From Rubrivivax sp. (GTDB taxonomy: Bacteria > Pseudomonadota > Gammaproteobacteria > Burkholderiales > Burkholderiaceae): a stretch of 64,000 nt of DNA. Shown in pieces: positions 1-9,804 of the stretch. The notes under the pieces were generated by a model that saw only the letters and a list, made by a program, of their open reading frames with translations, did no database searches and was not told the origin of the DNA. Positions within the stretch are counted from its first letter, which is position 1, and each line of letters begins with the position of its first letter. Made by a program: the position numbers and the translations under genes. Location: the NCBI GenBank assembly GCA_016790225.1, contig JAEUOZ010000010.1, positions 31,057 to 95,056 of the forward strand, in the 5' to 3' direction.

Positions 1-1
1 G

Positions 2-718
2 GTGGTGGCCCAGGCGCGCAACGGGCGCGAAGCCATCGAGCGCTTCGACGAGCACGAGCCCGAACTCGCCTTCCTGGATGTGCAGATGCCGGGCATCGAC
101 GGCATCGAGGCCGCGCGCTCGCTGCAGGGTCGCACGCTGATCGTCTTCGTCACGGCCTTCGAGCGCTATGCCGTGGAGGCCTTCGAGCAAGGTGCCGTGG
201 ACTACCTGGTCAAGCCTTTCGATGAAGCCCGGCTCGCGCTGTGCGTGCAGCGTCTGCAGGAGCGCCTGCGCCTGCGCCAGGCAGCGACCCGTGCGGCCTC
301 TTCCGCCTCTCCCGTGGAACCGGATCTGACGCCCTGGCTGGATCAGCTGGCGGCACGGCTGCGTCCTGCGCAGACCCTTGCGGCCGGCTCAGGGCCGCTG
401 CAGTGGATCAAGGCCTCGGTGGGCCCGGCCGTCAAGCTGATTCCGGTGGACGAGGTGATCTACCTGAAGTCCGACGAGAAATACACGCTCGTCGTCTGGT
501 CCGGCGGCGAGGCACTGATCCGCAAGCCCATCCGCGAACTCGCCGATGAACTGGACCGTCTGCGCTTCGTGCAGGTGCACCGCTCGGTGATCGTCAATCT
601 GCACCATGTCGCCCAGGTGGTGCGTGGCGCCAACGAGACGGCTGATGTGCACCTGCGCGGCCGCACGGAAACCCTGCCGGTGAGCCGCAGCTACCTGCAC
701 CACTTTCGACAGATGTGA
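2..718 (+). CDS. LytTR-family response regulator, 5' truncated by window edge
   Basis: This is the C-terminal 238 residues of a LytR/AlgR-type two-component response regulator that would act as a DNA-binding transcription factor. The receiver domain is entered in mid-fold: the phosphoacceptor Asp lies in LAFLDVQMPG near residue 26, and the conserved Lys lies in DYLVKPF. After an Ala/Arg-rich linker (about 90-130) comes a LytTR domain (about 140-238) with the typical IPVDEVIYLKSDEKYT and RSVIVNL segments. Family receivers have roughly 30 more residues before this point, so the true start lies outside the window and the GTG at position 2 is not the start. The cognate sensor kinase is probably upstream but is not visible. 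Confident in family, not in target genes. Confidence 0.93.
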   Translation: MVAQARNGREAIERFDEHEPELAFLDVQMPGIDGIEAARSLQGRTLIVFVTAFERYAVEAFEQGAVDYLVKPFDEARLALCVQRLQERLRLRQAATRAASSASPVEPDLTPWLDQLAARLRPAQTLAAGSGPLQWIKASVGPAVKLIPVDEVIYLKSDEKYTLVVWSGGEALIRKPIRELADELDRLRFVQVHRSVIVNLHHVAQVVRGANETADVHLRGRTETLPVSRSYLHHFRQM

Positions 719-744
719 TCCGCCGCGCCGCCCTGCGGCCTGGC

Positions 745-782
745 AAAAAAGCCCGGCCGGCGCACCCGGTGCGGCCGGCCGG
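745..782 (-). terminator. Rho-independent terminator for the aat-bpt end
   Basis: Read on the minus strand, a G+C-rich stem of about 12 bp (arms around 753-764 and 770-782, with one bulged base and a short loop) is followed directly by six T residues (complement of 745-750). It lies about 200 bp beyond the bpt stop codon. It also faces the end of the LytTR gene, but no T-run follows in that direction. The rest of 719-986 shows no convincing gene. Confidence 0.7.
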
Positions 783-986
783 TCAAGGAGGAGGGCCCTT
801 GGCAGCGGATCGCGCCACCGCGGGCCAGGAAGCAGGGCGCACACACAGGAAGAACAAGCGCCCCGAATCCACTCTAGGCCCTGCCGGCCGTGCCGGCAGC
901 GGCCTTGCGATGAACGGCGGAAATCCCGGTACGAGTGGCGGACCCGCGTGCGAAGGTCTTCAAGACCGCCAGGGGCACGGGTGGCA

Positions 987-1751
987 TCAGCCCGGCCGCG
1001 CCCCATCCGCGGGCGGCGCGCCCCACTGGCCATCGATCAGCATCTGATAGGGCCGGAACTGCACCTTGTAGGCCATCTTCGGGCTCTCGGCGATCCAGTA
1101 GCCCAGGTAGACGTGGCGCAGCTTGAGCTGGCGCGTCTGCTCGATCTGCCACAGCACGCTGTAGGTGCCGTAGCTCGCCCCTTTCACCTCGGGGTCATAG
1201 AAGGTGTAGACCGCGGAGAGGCCGTCGTTGAGCACGTCCAGGATCGACACCATGCGCAGAATGCCCGGCCCATGCCCTTCGGCGGTGGGCTCGCGGAATT
1301 CCACCAGGCGCGAATTGACGCGGCTTTGCAGCAGGAACTGGGTGTACTGGTCGACGCTGTCGTGATCCATGCCCCCGCCGCTGTGGCGGCCGGCCTGGTA
1401 GCGCAGGTAGAGCTGGTAGTGCTCGGGCAGGAAGCCCAGGCGCAGCACGCGCGCCTTCAGTTCGCCATGCTGCTTCCAGGTGCGGCGCTGGGTGCGGTTG
1501 GGCTGGAAATCGGCCACCGGAATGCGCAGCGGCACGCAGGAGCGGCAGCCGTCGCAGTAGGGGCGGTAGGTGAACATGCCGCTGCGGCGAAAGCCGTTGG
1601 CCACCAGGCCGGAGTACGCATCGGCGTGGATCAGGTGGCTGGGCGTCGCGACCTGGCTGCGCGCCAGGCGGCCGGGCAGGTAGCTGCAGGGATAGGGCGC
1701 AGTCGCGTAGAACTGAAGCGACGACAGCGGCAGCTCTTTGGGAAAGGTCAC
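987..1751 (-). CDS. bpt: Aspartate/glutamate leucyl-tRNA-protein transferase
   Basis: Bpt transfers leucine from Leu-tRNA to N-terminal Asp or Glu of proteins, creating an N-degron for ClpS/ClpAP in the cytoplasm. The 254-residue product has the family's length and hallmarks: [19 protein letters not shown] at the N-terminus, the Cys cluster [18 protein letters not shown], and the C-terminal [18 protein letters not shown] region. The start is GTG and overlaps the aat stop in a GTGA arrangement (4 nt), implying translational coupling. With aat it supplies both bacterial leucylation branches. A hairpin plus T-run lies about 200 bp downstream. Identification is firm. Confidence 0.95.
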   Translation of the reverse strand: MTFPKELPLSSLQFYATAPYPCSYLPGRLARSQVATPSHLIHADAYSGLVANGFRRSGMFTYRPYCDGCRSCVPLRIPVADFQPNRTQRRTWKQHGELKARVLRLGFLPEHYQLYLRYQAGRHSGGGMDHDSVDQYTQFLLQSRVNSRLVEFREPTAEGHGPGILRMVSILDVLNDGLSAVYTFYDPEVKGASYGTYSVLWQIEQTRQLKLRHVYLGYWIAESPKMAYKVQFRPYQMLIDGQWGAPPADGARPG

Positions 1752-2521
1752 GTGTGCGTTCCTGCGTCGGCCTCAGGCGCCGGGCCTTCAAGCTCCAGCG
1801 TGGCCCAGAAGCGCGGATGATAGGACCAGTCCCGTATCTCCCCGCCCCCAAGCCCCAGGGTCAGCATGCGCTCGAAGAGTTCGCGCGGCACCTCGAAGCC
1901 GCCCAGGCTGTCCAGGTGGCGGGTGTTCTGCTGGCAATCGATCACCGCCACGTCGTGCGCGCGGCAGAAGGCCACCAGTGCGGCCAGGGCGATCTTGGAG
2001 GCATCGGTGCGCCGGGCGAACATCGACTCGCCATAGACCATGTGGCCGATCGCGACGGCATACAGCCCGCCGACGAGCTCGCCGTCGATCCAGGTCTCGA
2101 AGCTGTGGACGCGGCCGGTCCGGTGCCAGATGCGGTAGGCGCGCGTCATGGCTGGCACGATCCAGGTGCCGTTCTGGCCCTCGCGCGGGGCGGTGGCGCA
2201 GGCCTCGATGACACGATCGAAGGCGGTGTCCACGCGGATCTCGCAGCCCGGCGTGGCGATGAAGCGGCGCAGCGTCTTGCGCAGCGAGCGCGAGATCCTG
2301 AAGGCGCGCGTCTGCAGCACCATGCGGGGATCGGGGCTCCACCAGAGCACGGGCTGGTTGTTGCTGTACCAGGGGAAGATGCCGTGGCGGTAGGCCTCTT
2401 CCAGGCGCTCGATCGACAGCCGTCCGCCGGCCGCCAGCAGCCCCGGCGCCTCCGAGCCCGCCGGCAGCGCCGTGCGGGTGGGAGGCAGCGGACGTTGCTC
2501 GTCGATCCAGTGCAGCTGCAT
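1748..2521 (-). CDS. aat: Leucyl/phenylalanyl-tRNA-protein transferase
   Basis: Aat adds Leu or Phe to proteins with N-terminal Lys or Arg (primary N-degron formation in the cytoplasm). The 257-residue product carries the family signatures [37 protein letters not shown], the long [17 protein letters not shown] block, and [14 protein letters not shown]. The ATG start is preceded by TAGGA at suitable spacing. Bpt overlaps the stop codon by 4 nt, so the two are co-translated. The gene follows the catabolic cluster on the same strand after a 126-bp gap, so it may have its own promoter. Identification is firm. Confidence 0.96.
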   Translation of the reverse strand: MQLHWIDEQRPLPPTRTALPAGSEAPGLLAAGGRLSIERLEEAYRHGIFPWYSNNQPVLWWSPDPRMVLQTRAFRISRSLRKTLRRFIATPGCEIRVDTAFDRVIEACATAPREGQNGTWIVPAMTRAYRIWHRTGRVHSFETWIDGELVGGLYAVAIGHMVYGESMFARRTDASKIALAALVAFCRAHDVAVIDCQQNTRHLDSLGGFEVPRELFERMLTLGLGGGEIRDWSYHPRFWATLELEGPAPEADAGTHT

Positions 2522-2647
2522 CCTGCAAATCCTAGCGCGCGTGCCGGCTGGCTTCCAAGCCGGAGCCTTCCCTACGACCGGGGCAGGGAGAACGCCGCGC
2601 CAGCAGCGGGCGGCCCTGGACGGCGCAGCCCGGCCCCCGGGCAGCGG

Positions 2648-3832
2648 TCAGAACGCCGCAATGCCCGTGATCGCGCGGCCCAGGATCAGCGCGTGGATGT
2701 CGTGCGTGCCTTCGTAGGTGTTGACGACTTCCAGGTTCACCAGATGGCGCGCCACGCCGTATTCGTCGCTGATGCCGTTGCCGCCCATCATGTCGCGCGC
2801 CTGGCGGGCGATCTCCAAGGCCTTGCCGCAGCTGTTGCGCTTGAGGATGCTGGTGATCTCGACGCAGGCCGTGCCTTCGTCCTTCATGCGGCCCAGGCGC
2901 AGGCATCCCTGCAGACCCAGGCTGATGTCGGTGAGCATGTCGGCCAGCTTCTTCTGGATCAGCTGGTTGGCGGCCAGCGGCTTGTCGAACTGCTTGCGGT
3001 CCAGCACATACTGGCGCGCGCGGTGAAAGCAGTCCTCGGCCGCGCCCAGCGCGCCCCAGGCGATGCCGTAGCGGGCACTGTTCAGGCAGGTGAAGGGGCC
3101 CTTGAGGCCGCGCACCTCGGGGAAGGCGTTTTCTTCAGGGCAGAAGACCTCGTCCATCACGATCTCGCCCGTGATGCTGGCGCGCAGGCCCACCTTGCCG
3201 TGGATGGCCGGGGCGCTCAGACCCTTCCAGCCCTTTTCGAGGACGAAGCCGCGGATCGCGCCCTCGTCGTCCTTGGCCCAGACCACGAAGACATCGGCGA
3301 TCGGCGAGTTGCTGATCCACATCTTGCTGCCCGACAGGCTGTAGCCGCCCGCCACGCGCCGTGCGCGGGTGACCATGCTGCCGGGATCGCTGCCGTGGTT
3401 GGGCTCGGTCAGGCCGAAGCAGCCGATCCATTCACCGGTGGCCAGGCGCGGCAGGTATTTCTGCTTCTGCGCCTCGGTGCCGAAGTCGTGGATGGGCACC
3501 ATCACCAGCGAGGACTGCACGCTCATCATCGAGCGGTAGCCGGAATCCACACGCTCGACCTCGCGGGCGATGAGGCCGTAGCAGACGTAGTTCAGGCCGG
3601 CGCCGCCATAGGCTTCGGGGATGGTCGGGCCCAGCAAGCCCAGCTCGCCCATCTCGCGGAAGATGGCGGCATCGGTCTGCTCCTGGCGGAAGGCCATCTG
3701 CACACGCGGCGCCAGCCGCTCCTGGCAGTAGGTCTGGGCCGCTTCGGCAACCGCCCGCTCGTCATCGCCGAGCTGCTGCGCCAGCAGGAAGGGGTCGCTC
3801 CACTGGAAGGAGGCTTTGTGCTTGGGGGCCAT
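2648..3832 (-). CDS. gcdH: Glutaryl-CoA dehydrogenase (acyl-CoA dehydrogenase family)
   Basis: GcdH is an FAD enzyme that oxidises and decarboxylates glutaryl-CoA to crotonyl-CoA. The 394-residue product has the FAD/substrate signature [33 protein letters not shown], and the catalytic-Glu region [17 protein letters not shown], which is the motif that separates GCDH from other acyl-CoA dehydrogenases. I chose the ATG at 3832, with GGAG 9 nt upstream, rather than the TTG two codons earlier. It is the last catabolic gene of a minus-strand series (monooxygenase/reductase, MarR, hydratase, dehydrogenase, RidA). In that setting it may process a C5 dicarboxylic product of ring breakdown, or simply serve lysine/tryptophan catabolism. 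The assignment of substrate rests on motif similarity. Confidence 0.92.
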   Translation of the reverse strand: MAPKHKASFQWSDPFLLAQQLGDDERAVAEAAQTYCQERLAPRVQMAFRQEQTDAAIFREMGELGLLGPTIPEAYGGAGLNYVCYGLIAREVERVDSGYRSMMSVQSSLVMVPIHDFGTEAQKQKYLPRLATGEWIGCFGLTEPNHGSDPGSMVTRARRVAGGYSLSGSKMWISNSPIADVFVVWAKDDEGAIRGFVLEKGWKGLSAPAIHGKVGLRASITGEIVMDEVFCPEENAFPEVRGLKGPFTCLNSARYGIAWGALGAAEDCFHRARQYVLDRKQFDKPLAANQLIQKKLADMLTDISLGLQGCLRLGRMKDEGTACVEITSILKRNSCGKALEIARQARDMMGGNGISDEYGVARHLVNLEVVNTYEGTHDIHALILGRAITGIAAF

Positions 3833-3892
3833 GGGCAAGTGCTCCGGTCTTCGTCTGGCAACTGTAGGGCAAGGGGAGAAACCAGCCGGCGC

Positions 3893-4294
3893 TCAGTCCG
3901 GGATCACGGCCGTGACCTCGATCTCCACGACGGCGGCATCTTCCATCAGTGCGCTCACCTGCACGGCCGCCATGGCCACGGCGTAGTTGCCGATCAGCTC
4001 GCGGTACAGCGCACCGATCTCGCGCCCGGCCGCCAGGTAAGCCTGCTTGTCGGTGACATACCAGGTCATGCGCGTGATGTGCTGAGGCGTGGCGCCCGCT
4101 TCGTGCAGCACGGCCAGGATGTTGCCCAGCGCCTGCCGCGTCTGCGGGACGATGCCGCCTGCGGGAAAGCGGCCCTGTTCGTCCCAGCCCACCATGCCGG
4201 CGACAAACACCTGGCGGCCGGCCGGCGCGAGCACGCCGTTGGCATAACCCTTGGGACGCGGCCATCCCGGTGGCAGCAAGGCATCGTGGCTCAT
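3893..4294 (-). CDS. RidA/YjgF-family enamine/imine deaminase
   Basis: RidA proteins hydrolyse reactive enamines/imines and release ammonia; they form cytoplasmic homotrimers. The 133-residue product shows the family fold: VFVAGMVGWDEQGRF, QTRQALGNILAVL, ITRMTWYVTD, and the C-terminal Arg-free variant MEDAAVVEIEVTAVIPD. An upstream in-frame start would give 17 extra residues inside the neighbouring stop region. I prefer the ATG at 4294, which follows GGAG closely. It sits 13 nt after the acyl-CoA dehydrogenase gene. Its place in an aromatic-CoA operon suggests it removes the amino group from an enamine intermediate, favouring 2-aminobenzoyl-CoA over salicylyl-CoA as the cluster's substrate (inference). 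Confidence 0.88.
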   Translation of the reverse strand: MSHDALLPPGWPRPKGYANGVLAPAGRQVFVAGMVGWDEQGRFPAGGIVPQTRQALGNILAVLHEAGATPQHITRMTWYVTDKQAYLAAGREIGALYRELIGNYAVAMAAVQVSALMEDAAVVEIEVTAVIPD

Positions 4295-4307
4295 GAGGTC
4301 TCCTGGT

Positions 4308-5501
4308 TCAGCCGTCGGCCGGCTGGGCCCCGGCCTGCGCCGCATGCTGGCGCAGCAGGTCCCGCGCGATGATCAGCTGCTGCACCTCGGTGGCGCCTTC
4401 ATAGATGCGCAGCGCGCGGATCTCGCGGTACAGGCTTTCCACCGGCTGCCCGCGCGTCACGCCCAGGCCACCCCAGAGTTGCAGCGCGGCATCGATGACC
4501 TGCTGCGCGCCTTCGGTGGCGGCCATCTTGGCCATGGCGGCCTCCCGCGTGACGGTGTGGCCCTGGTCGCGCAGCCAGGCGGCACGCGCCACCAGCAGCG
4601 CGGCGCTGTCGATGGTGGTGGCCATGCGCGCCAGGCTGGCCTGCGTCAGCTGGAAATCGCCCAGGTGCTGGCCGAACAGGCGGCGCGTGGTGGCACGCGC
4701 CAGAGCCTCTTCCATGGCGCGGCGCGCAAAGCCCAGCGCCGCCGCCGCCACCGAGGTGCGAAAGACATCCAGCGTGCGCATGGCGATCTTGAAGCCCTCG
4801 CCCGGCGCGCCGATGCGCTGGCTCAAGGGCACGCGGCAGTGGGTGAAACGCAGACGCGCCAGGGGGTGCGGCGCGATGAGCTCGATGCGCTCGGCGATCT
4901 CCAAGCCTGGCGTGCCGGCTTCCACCACCACGGCCGAAAGGCCCCGGGCGCCGGGCGCTTCGCCGGTGCGCACGAAGACGACATAGAAGTCGGCGATGCC
5001 GCCGTTGCTGATCCAGGTCTTCTCGCCGTCGATGACCAGGTGCGCGCCGTCCTCGCGGGCGGCGCAGGCCATGGCAGCGACGTCCGAGCCGGCTTCCGGC
5101 TCGGACAGCGCGAAGGCAGCGATGGCCTCGCCATGCGCCACGCGCGGCAACCAGCGGGCGCGCTGTTCCGGCGTGCCGGCCAGCGAGAGGGCGCCGGAGC
5201 CCAGGCCCTGCATCGCGAAGGCAAAGTCTGCCAGGCCGGCGTGACGTGCCAGCGTCTCGCGCACGAGGCAGATCGAACGGGTGTCGATCTGGTCGGCAGC
5301 GCCGCCGTATTCGCGCCCGGCCACCGCGTGGCGCAGCCAGCCGGCGGCGCCGAGTTCGCGCACCAGCGCGCGGCAGGTGGCATCGACGTCGTCGCCATGG
5401 CGATCGCGCACCTGCTCCAGGGCCCAACGGTCCAGATCAGCCGCAAGCGCGCGGTGGCGCGGCTCGAAGAAGGGCCAGCTCAGGTAGTGCGGATCGCTCA
5501 T
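4308..5501 (-). CDS. Acyl-CoA dehydrogenase
   Basis: A 397-residue flavoprotein of the acyl-CoA dehydrogenase family, introducing an alpha,beta double bond into a CoA thioester and passing electrons to ETF. Visible signatures are [32 protein letters not shown], and the C-terminal [18 protein letters not shown], whose Glu is the usual catalytic base. The start is ATG at 5501; an upstream in-frame start would add 36 low-quality residues. It sits 70 bp after the enoyl-CoA hydratase and 13 nt before ridA. Together these look like a dedicated beta-oxidation-like set for the de-aromatised product of the monooxygenase/reductase. The exact acyl substrate cannot be read from the sequence. Confidence 0.9.
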   Translation of the reverse strand: MSDPHYLSWPFFEPRHRALAADLDRWALEQVRDRHGDDVDATCRALVRELGAAGWLRHAVAGREYGGAADQIDTRSICLVRETLARHAGLADFAFAMQGLGSGALSLAGTPEQRARWLPRVAHGEAIAAFALSEPEAGSDVAAMACAAREDGAHLVIDGEKTWISNGGIADFYVVFVRTGEAPGARGLSAVVVEAGTPGLEIAERIELIAPHPLARLRFTHCRVPLSQRIGAPGEGFKIAMRTLDVFRTSVAAAALGFARRAMEEALARATTRRLFGQHLGDFQLTQASLARMATTIDSAALLVARAAWLRDQGHTVTREAAMAKMAATEGAQQVIDAALQLWGGLGVTRGQPVESLYREIRALRIYEGATEVQQLIIARDLLRQHAAQAGAQPADG

Positions 5502-5571
5502 GGCGGCGGCTCCGGATCCAGGGTGTCGTGCGGGCGGGGTCGAGGCAGGGGCTGGCGGGCCGGGCAGCCCG

Positions 5572-6432
5572 TCAGTTGCCCTCGAAACGCGGCTTCTGGC
5601 GCGCGGCAAAGGCGCGGTAGGCGCGGCCGAAGTCTTCGGTCAGCATGCACAGCGCCTGGGCCTGAGCCTCGGCCTCGATGGCTTCGTCGATGCTCATGGT
5701 CCATTCCTGGTGCAGCATGGTCTTGGTGATGCCGTTGGCGAAGGTGGGGCCGCCCGCCAGCTCCGCGGCCAGGCCCATGGCCTCGGCCAGCACCTGCTCG
5801 GGCGCGACGAGCCGGTTGAGGAAGCCCCACTGGTGGGCTTCCTCGCCCGGCAGCGAGCGTCCGGTATACAGCAGCTCCGCCGCGCGCCCCTGGCCGACGA
5901 TGCGCGGCAGCAGGTTGCAGGCCCCCATGTCGCAGCCGGCCAGGCCCACGCGGTTGAAGAGGAAGGCGGTCCGGCTGCGTGCCGTACCCACCCGCAGATC
6001 GCTGGCCATGGCCAGGATCGCCCCGGCGCCCGCGCACACGCCGTCGATGGCCGCGATGATGGGCTGCGGGCAGGCGCGCATGGCCTTGACCACATCGCCC
6101 GTCATGCGCGTGAACATCAGCAGCTCGGGTGCCGGCAGGCCGATCAGCGGGCCGATGATCTCGTGCACGTCGCCGCCGGAGCAGAAGTTGTCGCCCGCGC
6201 CATGCAGCACCAGCGCATGCACGTCGTTGGCGTGGCGCAGGCGCTGGAACAGATCGCGCAGCTCCGCGTAGGAATCGAAGGTCAGCGGGTTCTTGCGTTC
6301 CGGCCGGTCCAGCGTGATCACGCCCACCTGCTGCTGCACGCGCCAGCCGAAGTGCTGCGTGACATGGGCCGCCAGCGGGCGGCGGTTGCCGGCGGCCAGC
6401 GCCGGGTCCAGCGTCTTGTCGGGGTCGATCAT
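5572..6432 (-). CDS. Enoyl-CoA hydratase/isomerase family protein
   Basis: A 286-residue crotonase-fold protein. The oxyanion-hole and CoA-binding segments are [19 protein letters not shown] and [21 protein letters not shown], and the region [18 protein letters not shown] is typical. The start ATG at 6432 was chosen because the upstream extension to 6543 is Cys/Ser-rich and unlike the family. It follows the MarR gene by 16 nt and precedes the acyl-CoA dehydrogenase by 70 bp. In related aromatic-CoA clusters such proteins hydrate or hydrolytically open the non-aromatic ring product; here the role is inferred from position. Confidence 0.9.
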   Translation of the reverse strand: MIDPDKTLDPALAAGNRRPLAAHVTQHFGWRVQQQVGVITLDRPERKNPLTFDSYAELRDLFQRLRHANDVHALVLHGAGDNFCSGGDVHEIIGPLIGLPAPELLMFTRMTGDVVKAMRACPQPIIAAIDGVCAGAGAILAMASDLRVGTARSRTAFLFNRVGLAGCDMGACNLLPRIVGQGRAAELLYTGRSLPGEEAHQWGFLNRLVAPEQVLAEAMGLAAELAGGPTFANGITKTMLHQEWTMSIDEAIEAEAQAQALCMLTEDFGRAYRAFAARQKPRFEGN

Positions 6433-6448
6433 CGAGGGTCTCCAGGGA

Positions 6449-6952
6449 TCACACGGGGTCGCGGCGCCAGCGGACCGAGAGCTGCGCGCGCAGCCGGCCC
6501 AGCAGATCGAGCAGCAGTCGCCGCTCGGAGGCATGCAGGCCATCGAAGAGCTCGATCACCCACTGCTCGTGCACGCCAGCGGCGGCTTCGAAGGTGCTGC
6601 GGCCTTCGGGCGTGAGCGTCACGCGCTGCGAGCGGCGGTCCTGGGGATCGCCTTCGCGCTGCACCAGGCCTTCCTTGACCAGCTCGTCGGTGAGGCCGGT
6701 GACGCTGCCACCGGTGACCATCAGGCGCCGCGAGAGCTCCGACATGCGCAGCCCCTGCGGCGCGCGGTGCAGCTGCGCCAGGTAGTCGAAGCGCGACAGC
6801 GTCATGCCGAACTCGGCGCGCAGCCGCTTGCGGATCTCGTTCTCGATTTCGGTGCTGCAGGACAGCAGGCGCAGCCACAGGCGCAGCGCCTGGTGGTCAT
6901 CAGGTGCGACGCGGCTCTCCAGGCCGTGCAGCACGGGCGTGTCGCGCGTCAT
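6449..6952 (-). CDS. MarR-family transcriptional regulator
   Basis: A 167-residue winged-helix regulator. The DNA-binding part is recognisable from [24 protein letters not shown] through [19 protein letters not shown] to the wing [19 protein letters not shown]. MarR proteins bind palindromes as dimers and are usually released by an aromatic or CoA-ester ligand. It is the second gene of the catabolic operon (58 bp after the monooxygenase/reductase, 16 bp before the hydratase), so it probably autoregulates. A perfect 24-bp palindrome upstream of the first gene is the likely operator. The ATG at 6952 was chosen because the long upstream extension overlaps the previous gene. Confidence 0.9.
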   Translation of the reverse strand: MTRDTPVLHGLESRVAPDDHQALRLWLRLLSCSTEIENEIRKRLRAEFGMTLSRFDYLAQLHRAPQGLRMSELSRRLMVTGGSVTGLTDELVKEGLVQREGDPQDRRSQRVTLTPEGRSTFEAAAGVHEQWVIELFDGLHASERRLLLDLLGRLRAQLSVRWRRDPV

Positions 6953-7010
6953 CGGAAGACCTTGGCCCGCGCGGCTTGCGGGACTTGGCCTGGGGAACGG
7001 CCCGGCGTGC

Positions 7011-9446
7011 TCATCCGCCATCCCCGCGCGTGCGCTGAGGTGAGGCGGCAGCCTTTTCGCGTGCAAAGAGCGCCTCCATCTGCGGCTTGCCGGCCAGGTA
7101 GGGCCGCGGCCACGCGAGTGAGGCAAAGCCGATGCGTGCGGCTTCGGTCAATGTCCAGGCGGGGTTGGCCAGATGCGGGCGCGCCACGGCGCAGAGATCG
7201 GCGCGGCCGGCGGCAATGATGCTGTTGACGTGATCGGCCTCGGTGATCGCGCCGACGGCGATCGTCGCGATGCCGGCTTCGTTGCGGATGCGGTCGGCAA
7301 AGGGCGTCTGGTACATGCGGCCGTAGCTGGGCTTCTGCTGCGTGCTGACCTGGCCGCTGGAGCAATCGATCATGTCCGCCCCGGCCGCCTTGAAGGCGCG
7401 GGCGATCTCCACCGCATCGGCCGGCGTGATGCCACCTTCGACCCAGTCGTGTGCGGAGATGCGCACGGAGATCGGCCGCTCGGCCGGCCAGGCGGCGCGC
7501 ACTGCGGCAAAGACCTCCAGCGGGTAGCGCAGCCGGTTGGCCAAGGTTCCACCATAGTCGTCCGTGCGACGGTTGGTGAGCGGCGAGATGAAGCTGGAGA
7601 GCAGGTAGCCGTGGGCGCAGTGCAGCTCCAGCCAGTCGAAGCCGATGTCCGCGGCGCGGCGGGTGCTGGCCACAAAGTCATCGCGCACGCGCTCACGGTC
7701 CGCGCGGTCCATCGCGCGCGGCAGCGGGCCGTCTTCCAGGTAGGGCAGGGCGCTGGCGGCCAGCAGCGGCCAGTTGCCCGGCGGCAGCCCGGCGCCGGCC
7801 GGCTGGCCTGGGGGCAGCGGCTGGTCCATGCCGCCGCCGCTCCAGGGTACGCAGGTGGATCCCTTGGGGCCGGCATGGCCGATCTGCAGCGCGATCTTCG
7901 CGTCGCTCTCGCGGTGCACGAAGTCCACGATGCGCTGCCAGGCCGCCTGCTGCGCATCGTTCCACAAGCCCGGGCAGCCCGGCGTGATGCGGGCATCGGC
8001 CGATGGGCAGGTCATTTCGGCCATCACGAGGCCCGCGCCGCCCAGCGCGCGCGCGCCCAGGTGCACCAGATGGAATTCGCCCGGCACGCCGTCGACGCAG
8101 CTGTACTGCGCCATCGGCGAGACCACGACGCGGTTCTTCAGCTGCGTGCCGCGCAGGCGGTAGGGCGTGAACATCGGCGGTGGCGCCGGGCGGGCCTGGG
8201 CCGCGTGGGCGGCACCTGCGGCACCGGCCGCACCCGCCGCCGTGGGGGATGTGCCGGCGGCGTCGGTTGCGCGATCGGCAAACCAGCGCTCGAAGCCTGC
8301 CAGCCATTGCGCATCACGCAGGCGCAGGTTTTCGTGGCTGATGCGCTGGCTGCGCGTGAGCATGGAATACATGAACTGCGGCGCGGGCAGGGTGTCGGCA
8401 TAGCGCTGGCCGACAACCTCGAACCACTCCATCGCATTCCACGCCGCGTTCTGCAGGCGCAGCGTCTCGATGCGCCGCGCCTCCTGGTAGGCGCGCAGCA
8501 CGGTCTCCAGCGGTTCGGCCGAGTCACCCAGGCGCTGGAACTGGCGCGTCAGCTCGATGGCGTCTTCGATCGCCAGCTTGGTGCCGGAGCCGATCGCGAA
8601 GTGCGCCGTGTGCACCGCGTCGCCCATCAGCACCACATGGGCGCCATGGGCATTCTCCAGCCACCACTGCTCGCAGACCACGCGCTGGAAGTTGAGCCAG
8701 GCCGAACCGCGCAGATGCCGCGCATTGGTCATGAGCCGCGCGCCCTGCAGGTTCCCGGCAAACAGCTGTTCGCAGAAGGCCACCGATTGATCGGCGTCGG
8801 CGCGGTCCAGCCCGTGCGCCAGCCAGACGGACTCCGGGCACTCGACGATGAAGGTGGTCGTCTGCTCGTCGAACTTGTAGATGTGCGCCTGGAACCAGCC
8901 GTGTTCGGTGCGCTGGAAGTCGAAGGTGAAGGCGTCGTAGAGGCGTTTCGTTCCCAGCCAGAGATAGCAGTTCGGCCGCGTGACGATGTCCGGCTTGAAG
9001 ACCTCGGCATGGCGGCTGCGGATTCGCGAGTTGATGCCGTCGCTGGCGATGACCAGATCGGCATCGGGGTAGTCGGCGTCGCTGTCGGCTTCGGTCTCGA
9101 AGACCAGCTTCACCTGCGCGCGTTCGCAGGCGGCCTGCAGGATGTTCAGCAGCTTCTTGCGGCCGATGCCCACGAAGCCATGGCCGCCGGAGCGGATGCG
9201 TTCGCCCTTGAAGAGCAGCTCGATGTCGTCCCAGTGGTTGAAGGCCTGCTGGATCTCGCGCGCCGTTTCGGCGTGCCACTGGCGCATGTTGTCCATCGTG
9301 GCGTCAGAGAACACCACGCCCCAGCCGAAGGTGTCGTAGGGGCGGTTGCGCTCCACCACGGTGATGTCGTGTCCGGCGTCGAGCTGCTTCATCAGCAGCG
9401 CGAAGTACAGACCGGCGGGGCCGCCGCCGATGCAGACGATCTTCAT
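7011..9446 (-). CDS. Bifunctional aminobenzoyl-CoA/salicylyl-CoA monooxygenase-reductase
   Basis: An 811-residue two-enzyme fusion. Residues 1 to about 390 are a flavin monooxygenase: the Rossmann motif [11 protein letters not shown] at the N-terminus, [11 protein letters not shown], and the FAD-binding [17 protein letters not shown]. An Ala/Pro-rich linker (about 395-425) joins an old-yellow-enzyme-type NADH:flavin oxidoreductase, with [42 protein letters not shown] and the [16 protein letters not shown] phosphate-binding end. This architecture matches 2-aminobenzoyl-CoA monooxygenase/reductase and salicylyl-CoA 5-hydroxylase, which hydroxylate and then reduce the ring of the CoA thioester. 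It heads the minus-strand catabolic operon, with CAGGAG ahead of the ATG. No CoA ligase is present in the window. RidA nearby favours the amino substrate. Confidence 0.88.
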   Translation of the reverse strand: MKIVCIGGGPAGLYFALLMKQLDAGHDITVVERNRPYDTFGWGVVFSDATMDNMRQWHAETAREIQQAFNHWDDIELLFKGERIRSGGHGFVGIGRKKLLNILQAACERAQVKLVFETEADSDADYPDADLVIASDGINSRIRSRHAEVFKPDIVTRPNCYLWLGTKRLYDAFTFDFQRTEHGWFQAHIYKFDEQTTTFIVECPESVWLAHGLDRADADQSVAFCEQLFAGNLQGARLMTNARHLRGSAWLNFQRVVCEQWWLENAHGAHVVLMGDAVHTAHFAIGSGTKLAIEDAIELTRQFQRLGDSAEPLETVLRAYQEARRIETLRLQNAAWNAMEWFEVVGQRYADTLPAPQFMYSMLTRSQRISHENLRLRDAQWLAGFERWFADRATDAAGTSPTAAGAAGAAGAAHAAQARPAPPPMFTPYRLRGTQLKNRVVVSPMAQYSCVDGVPGEFHLVHLGARALGGAGLVMAEMTCPSADARITPGCPGLWNDAQQAAWQRIVDFVHRESDAKIALQIGHAGPKGSTCVPWSGGGMDQPLPPGQPAGAGLPPGNWPLLAASALPYLEDGPLPRAMDRADRERVRDDFVASTRRAADIGFDWLELHCAHGYLLSSFISPLTNRRTDDYGGTLANRLRYPLEVFAAVRAAWPAERPISVRISAHDWVEGGITPADAVEIARAFKAAGADMIDCSSGQVSTQQKPSYGRMYQTPFADRIRNEAGIATIAVGAITEADHVNSIIAAGRADLCAVARPHLANPAWTLTEAARIGFASLAWPRPYLAGKPQMEALFAREKAAASPQRTRGDGG

Positions 9447-9517
9447 GAAGCCGGCTCCTGGGGTGCACGCAGGCTGCCTGGACAGGCAAACCGCCCCTGA
9501 TGCACCGCGGTGGGGAC

Positions 9518-9541
9518 AATTACTTTGGATCCAAAGTAATT
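9518..9541. promoter_or_regulatory. Perfect 24-bp palindrome, likely MarR operator
   Basis: The core TTACTTTGGATCCAAAGTAA extends by two matching bases on each side to a perfect 24-bp inverted repeat centred between 9529 and 9530. It lies 72 bp upstream of the monooxygenase/reductase start codon in an otherwise very G+C-rich region, and its local A+T richness is typical of a promoter/operator. The second gene of the operon encodes a MarR protein, a family that binds palindromes of this size. Operator function is inferred. Confidence 0.75.
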
Positions 9542-9626
9542 ATCAGGGCTTTGATTGACGGCCAGATCAGCGACATCCCTAGCTGTCGGGATGCAGCTTC
9601 GGCGCACAGTTCCTAGACTGGCTGCC

Positions 9627-9767
9627 ATGGAACCCACACGACTCGCCTGGCCCGAAGATCGCCGACTCTTCCGTCGCCCGCGCTTTGCGTGGCGCGGTTT
9701 CCCCGTTTCGCTGGCCCTGGTGGCCGCAGCGGCGCTGCTGGTCCTCAGCGTCAGCGGCTGGTCCTGA
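9627..9767 (+). CDS. Possible small single-span membrane protein
   Basis: An ATG at 9627 opens a 46-residue frame: a charged N-terminal half rich in Arg (EDRRLFRRPRFAWRG) and a hydrophobic C-terminal half (VSLALVAAAALLVLSVSGW) that could span a membrane once. No family is recognised. It lies alone on the plus strand between the divergent catabolic operon and the convergent mltB gene, and its 3' end falls in a 20-bp tandem duplication. Frames of this length arise by chance in G+C-rich DNA, so this is tentative. The rest of 9447-9804 holds the palindrome described at 9518 and a hairpin at 9783. Confidence 0.35.
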   Translation: MEPTRLAWPEDRRLFRRPRFAWRGFPVSLALVAAAALLVLSVSGWS

Positions 9768-9780
9768 GCATCAGCGGCTG
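9741..9780 (+). repeat. Imperfect 20-bp tandem duplication
   Basis: Two adjacent copies (9741-9760 and 9761-9780) match at 18 of 20 positions and end in TCAGCGGCTG. The stop codon of the small frame above lies in the second copy. Confidence 0.8.
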
Positions 9781-9782
9781 TT

Positions 9783-9802
9783 CCCGGGCGTCCAGGCCCG
9801 GG
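9783..9802. terminator. G+C-rich hairpin between convergent genes
   Basis: CCCGGGC and GCCCGGG form a perfect 7-bp stem around a 6-nt loop, immediately beyond the mltB stop codon and after the small plus-strand frame. No T-run follows on either strand, so a terminator role is only suggested by position. Confidence 0.35.
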
Positions 9803-9804
9803 GC

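Noticed and set aside
719..986. Short plus-strand frames after the LytTR gene
   Set aside because: They overlap a terminator-like hairpin and the bpt end, and show no family resemblance or ribosome site.
2544..2563. Hairpin between aat and gcdH as a terminator
   Set aside because: The stem is only 6 bp with an 8-nt loop and no T-run follows on either strand.
1754..4372. 872-codon plus-strand open frame opposite aat, gcdH and ridA
   Set aside because: The minus strand encodes three complete recognised families; the plus-strand product has no recognisable domain.
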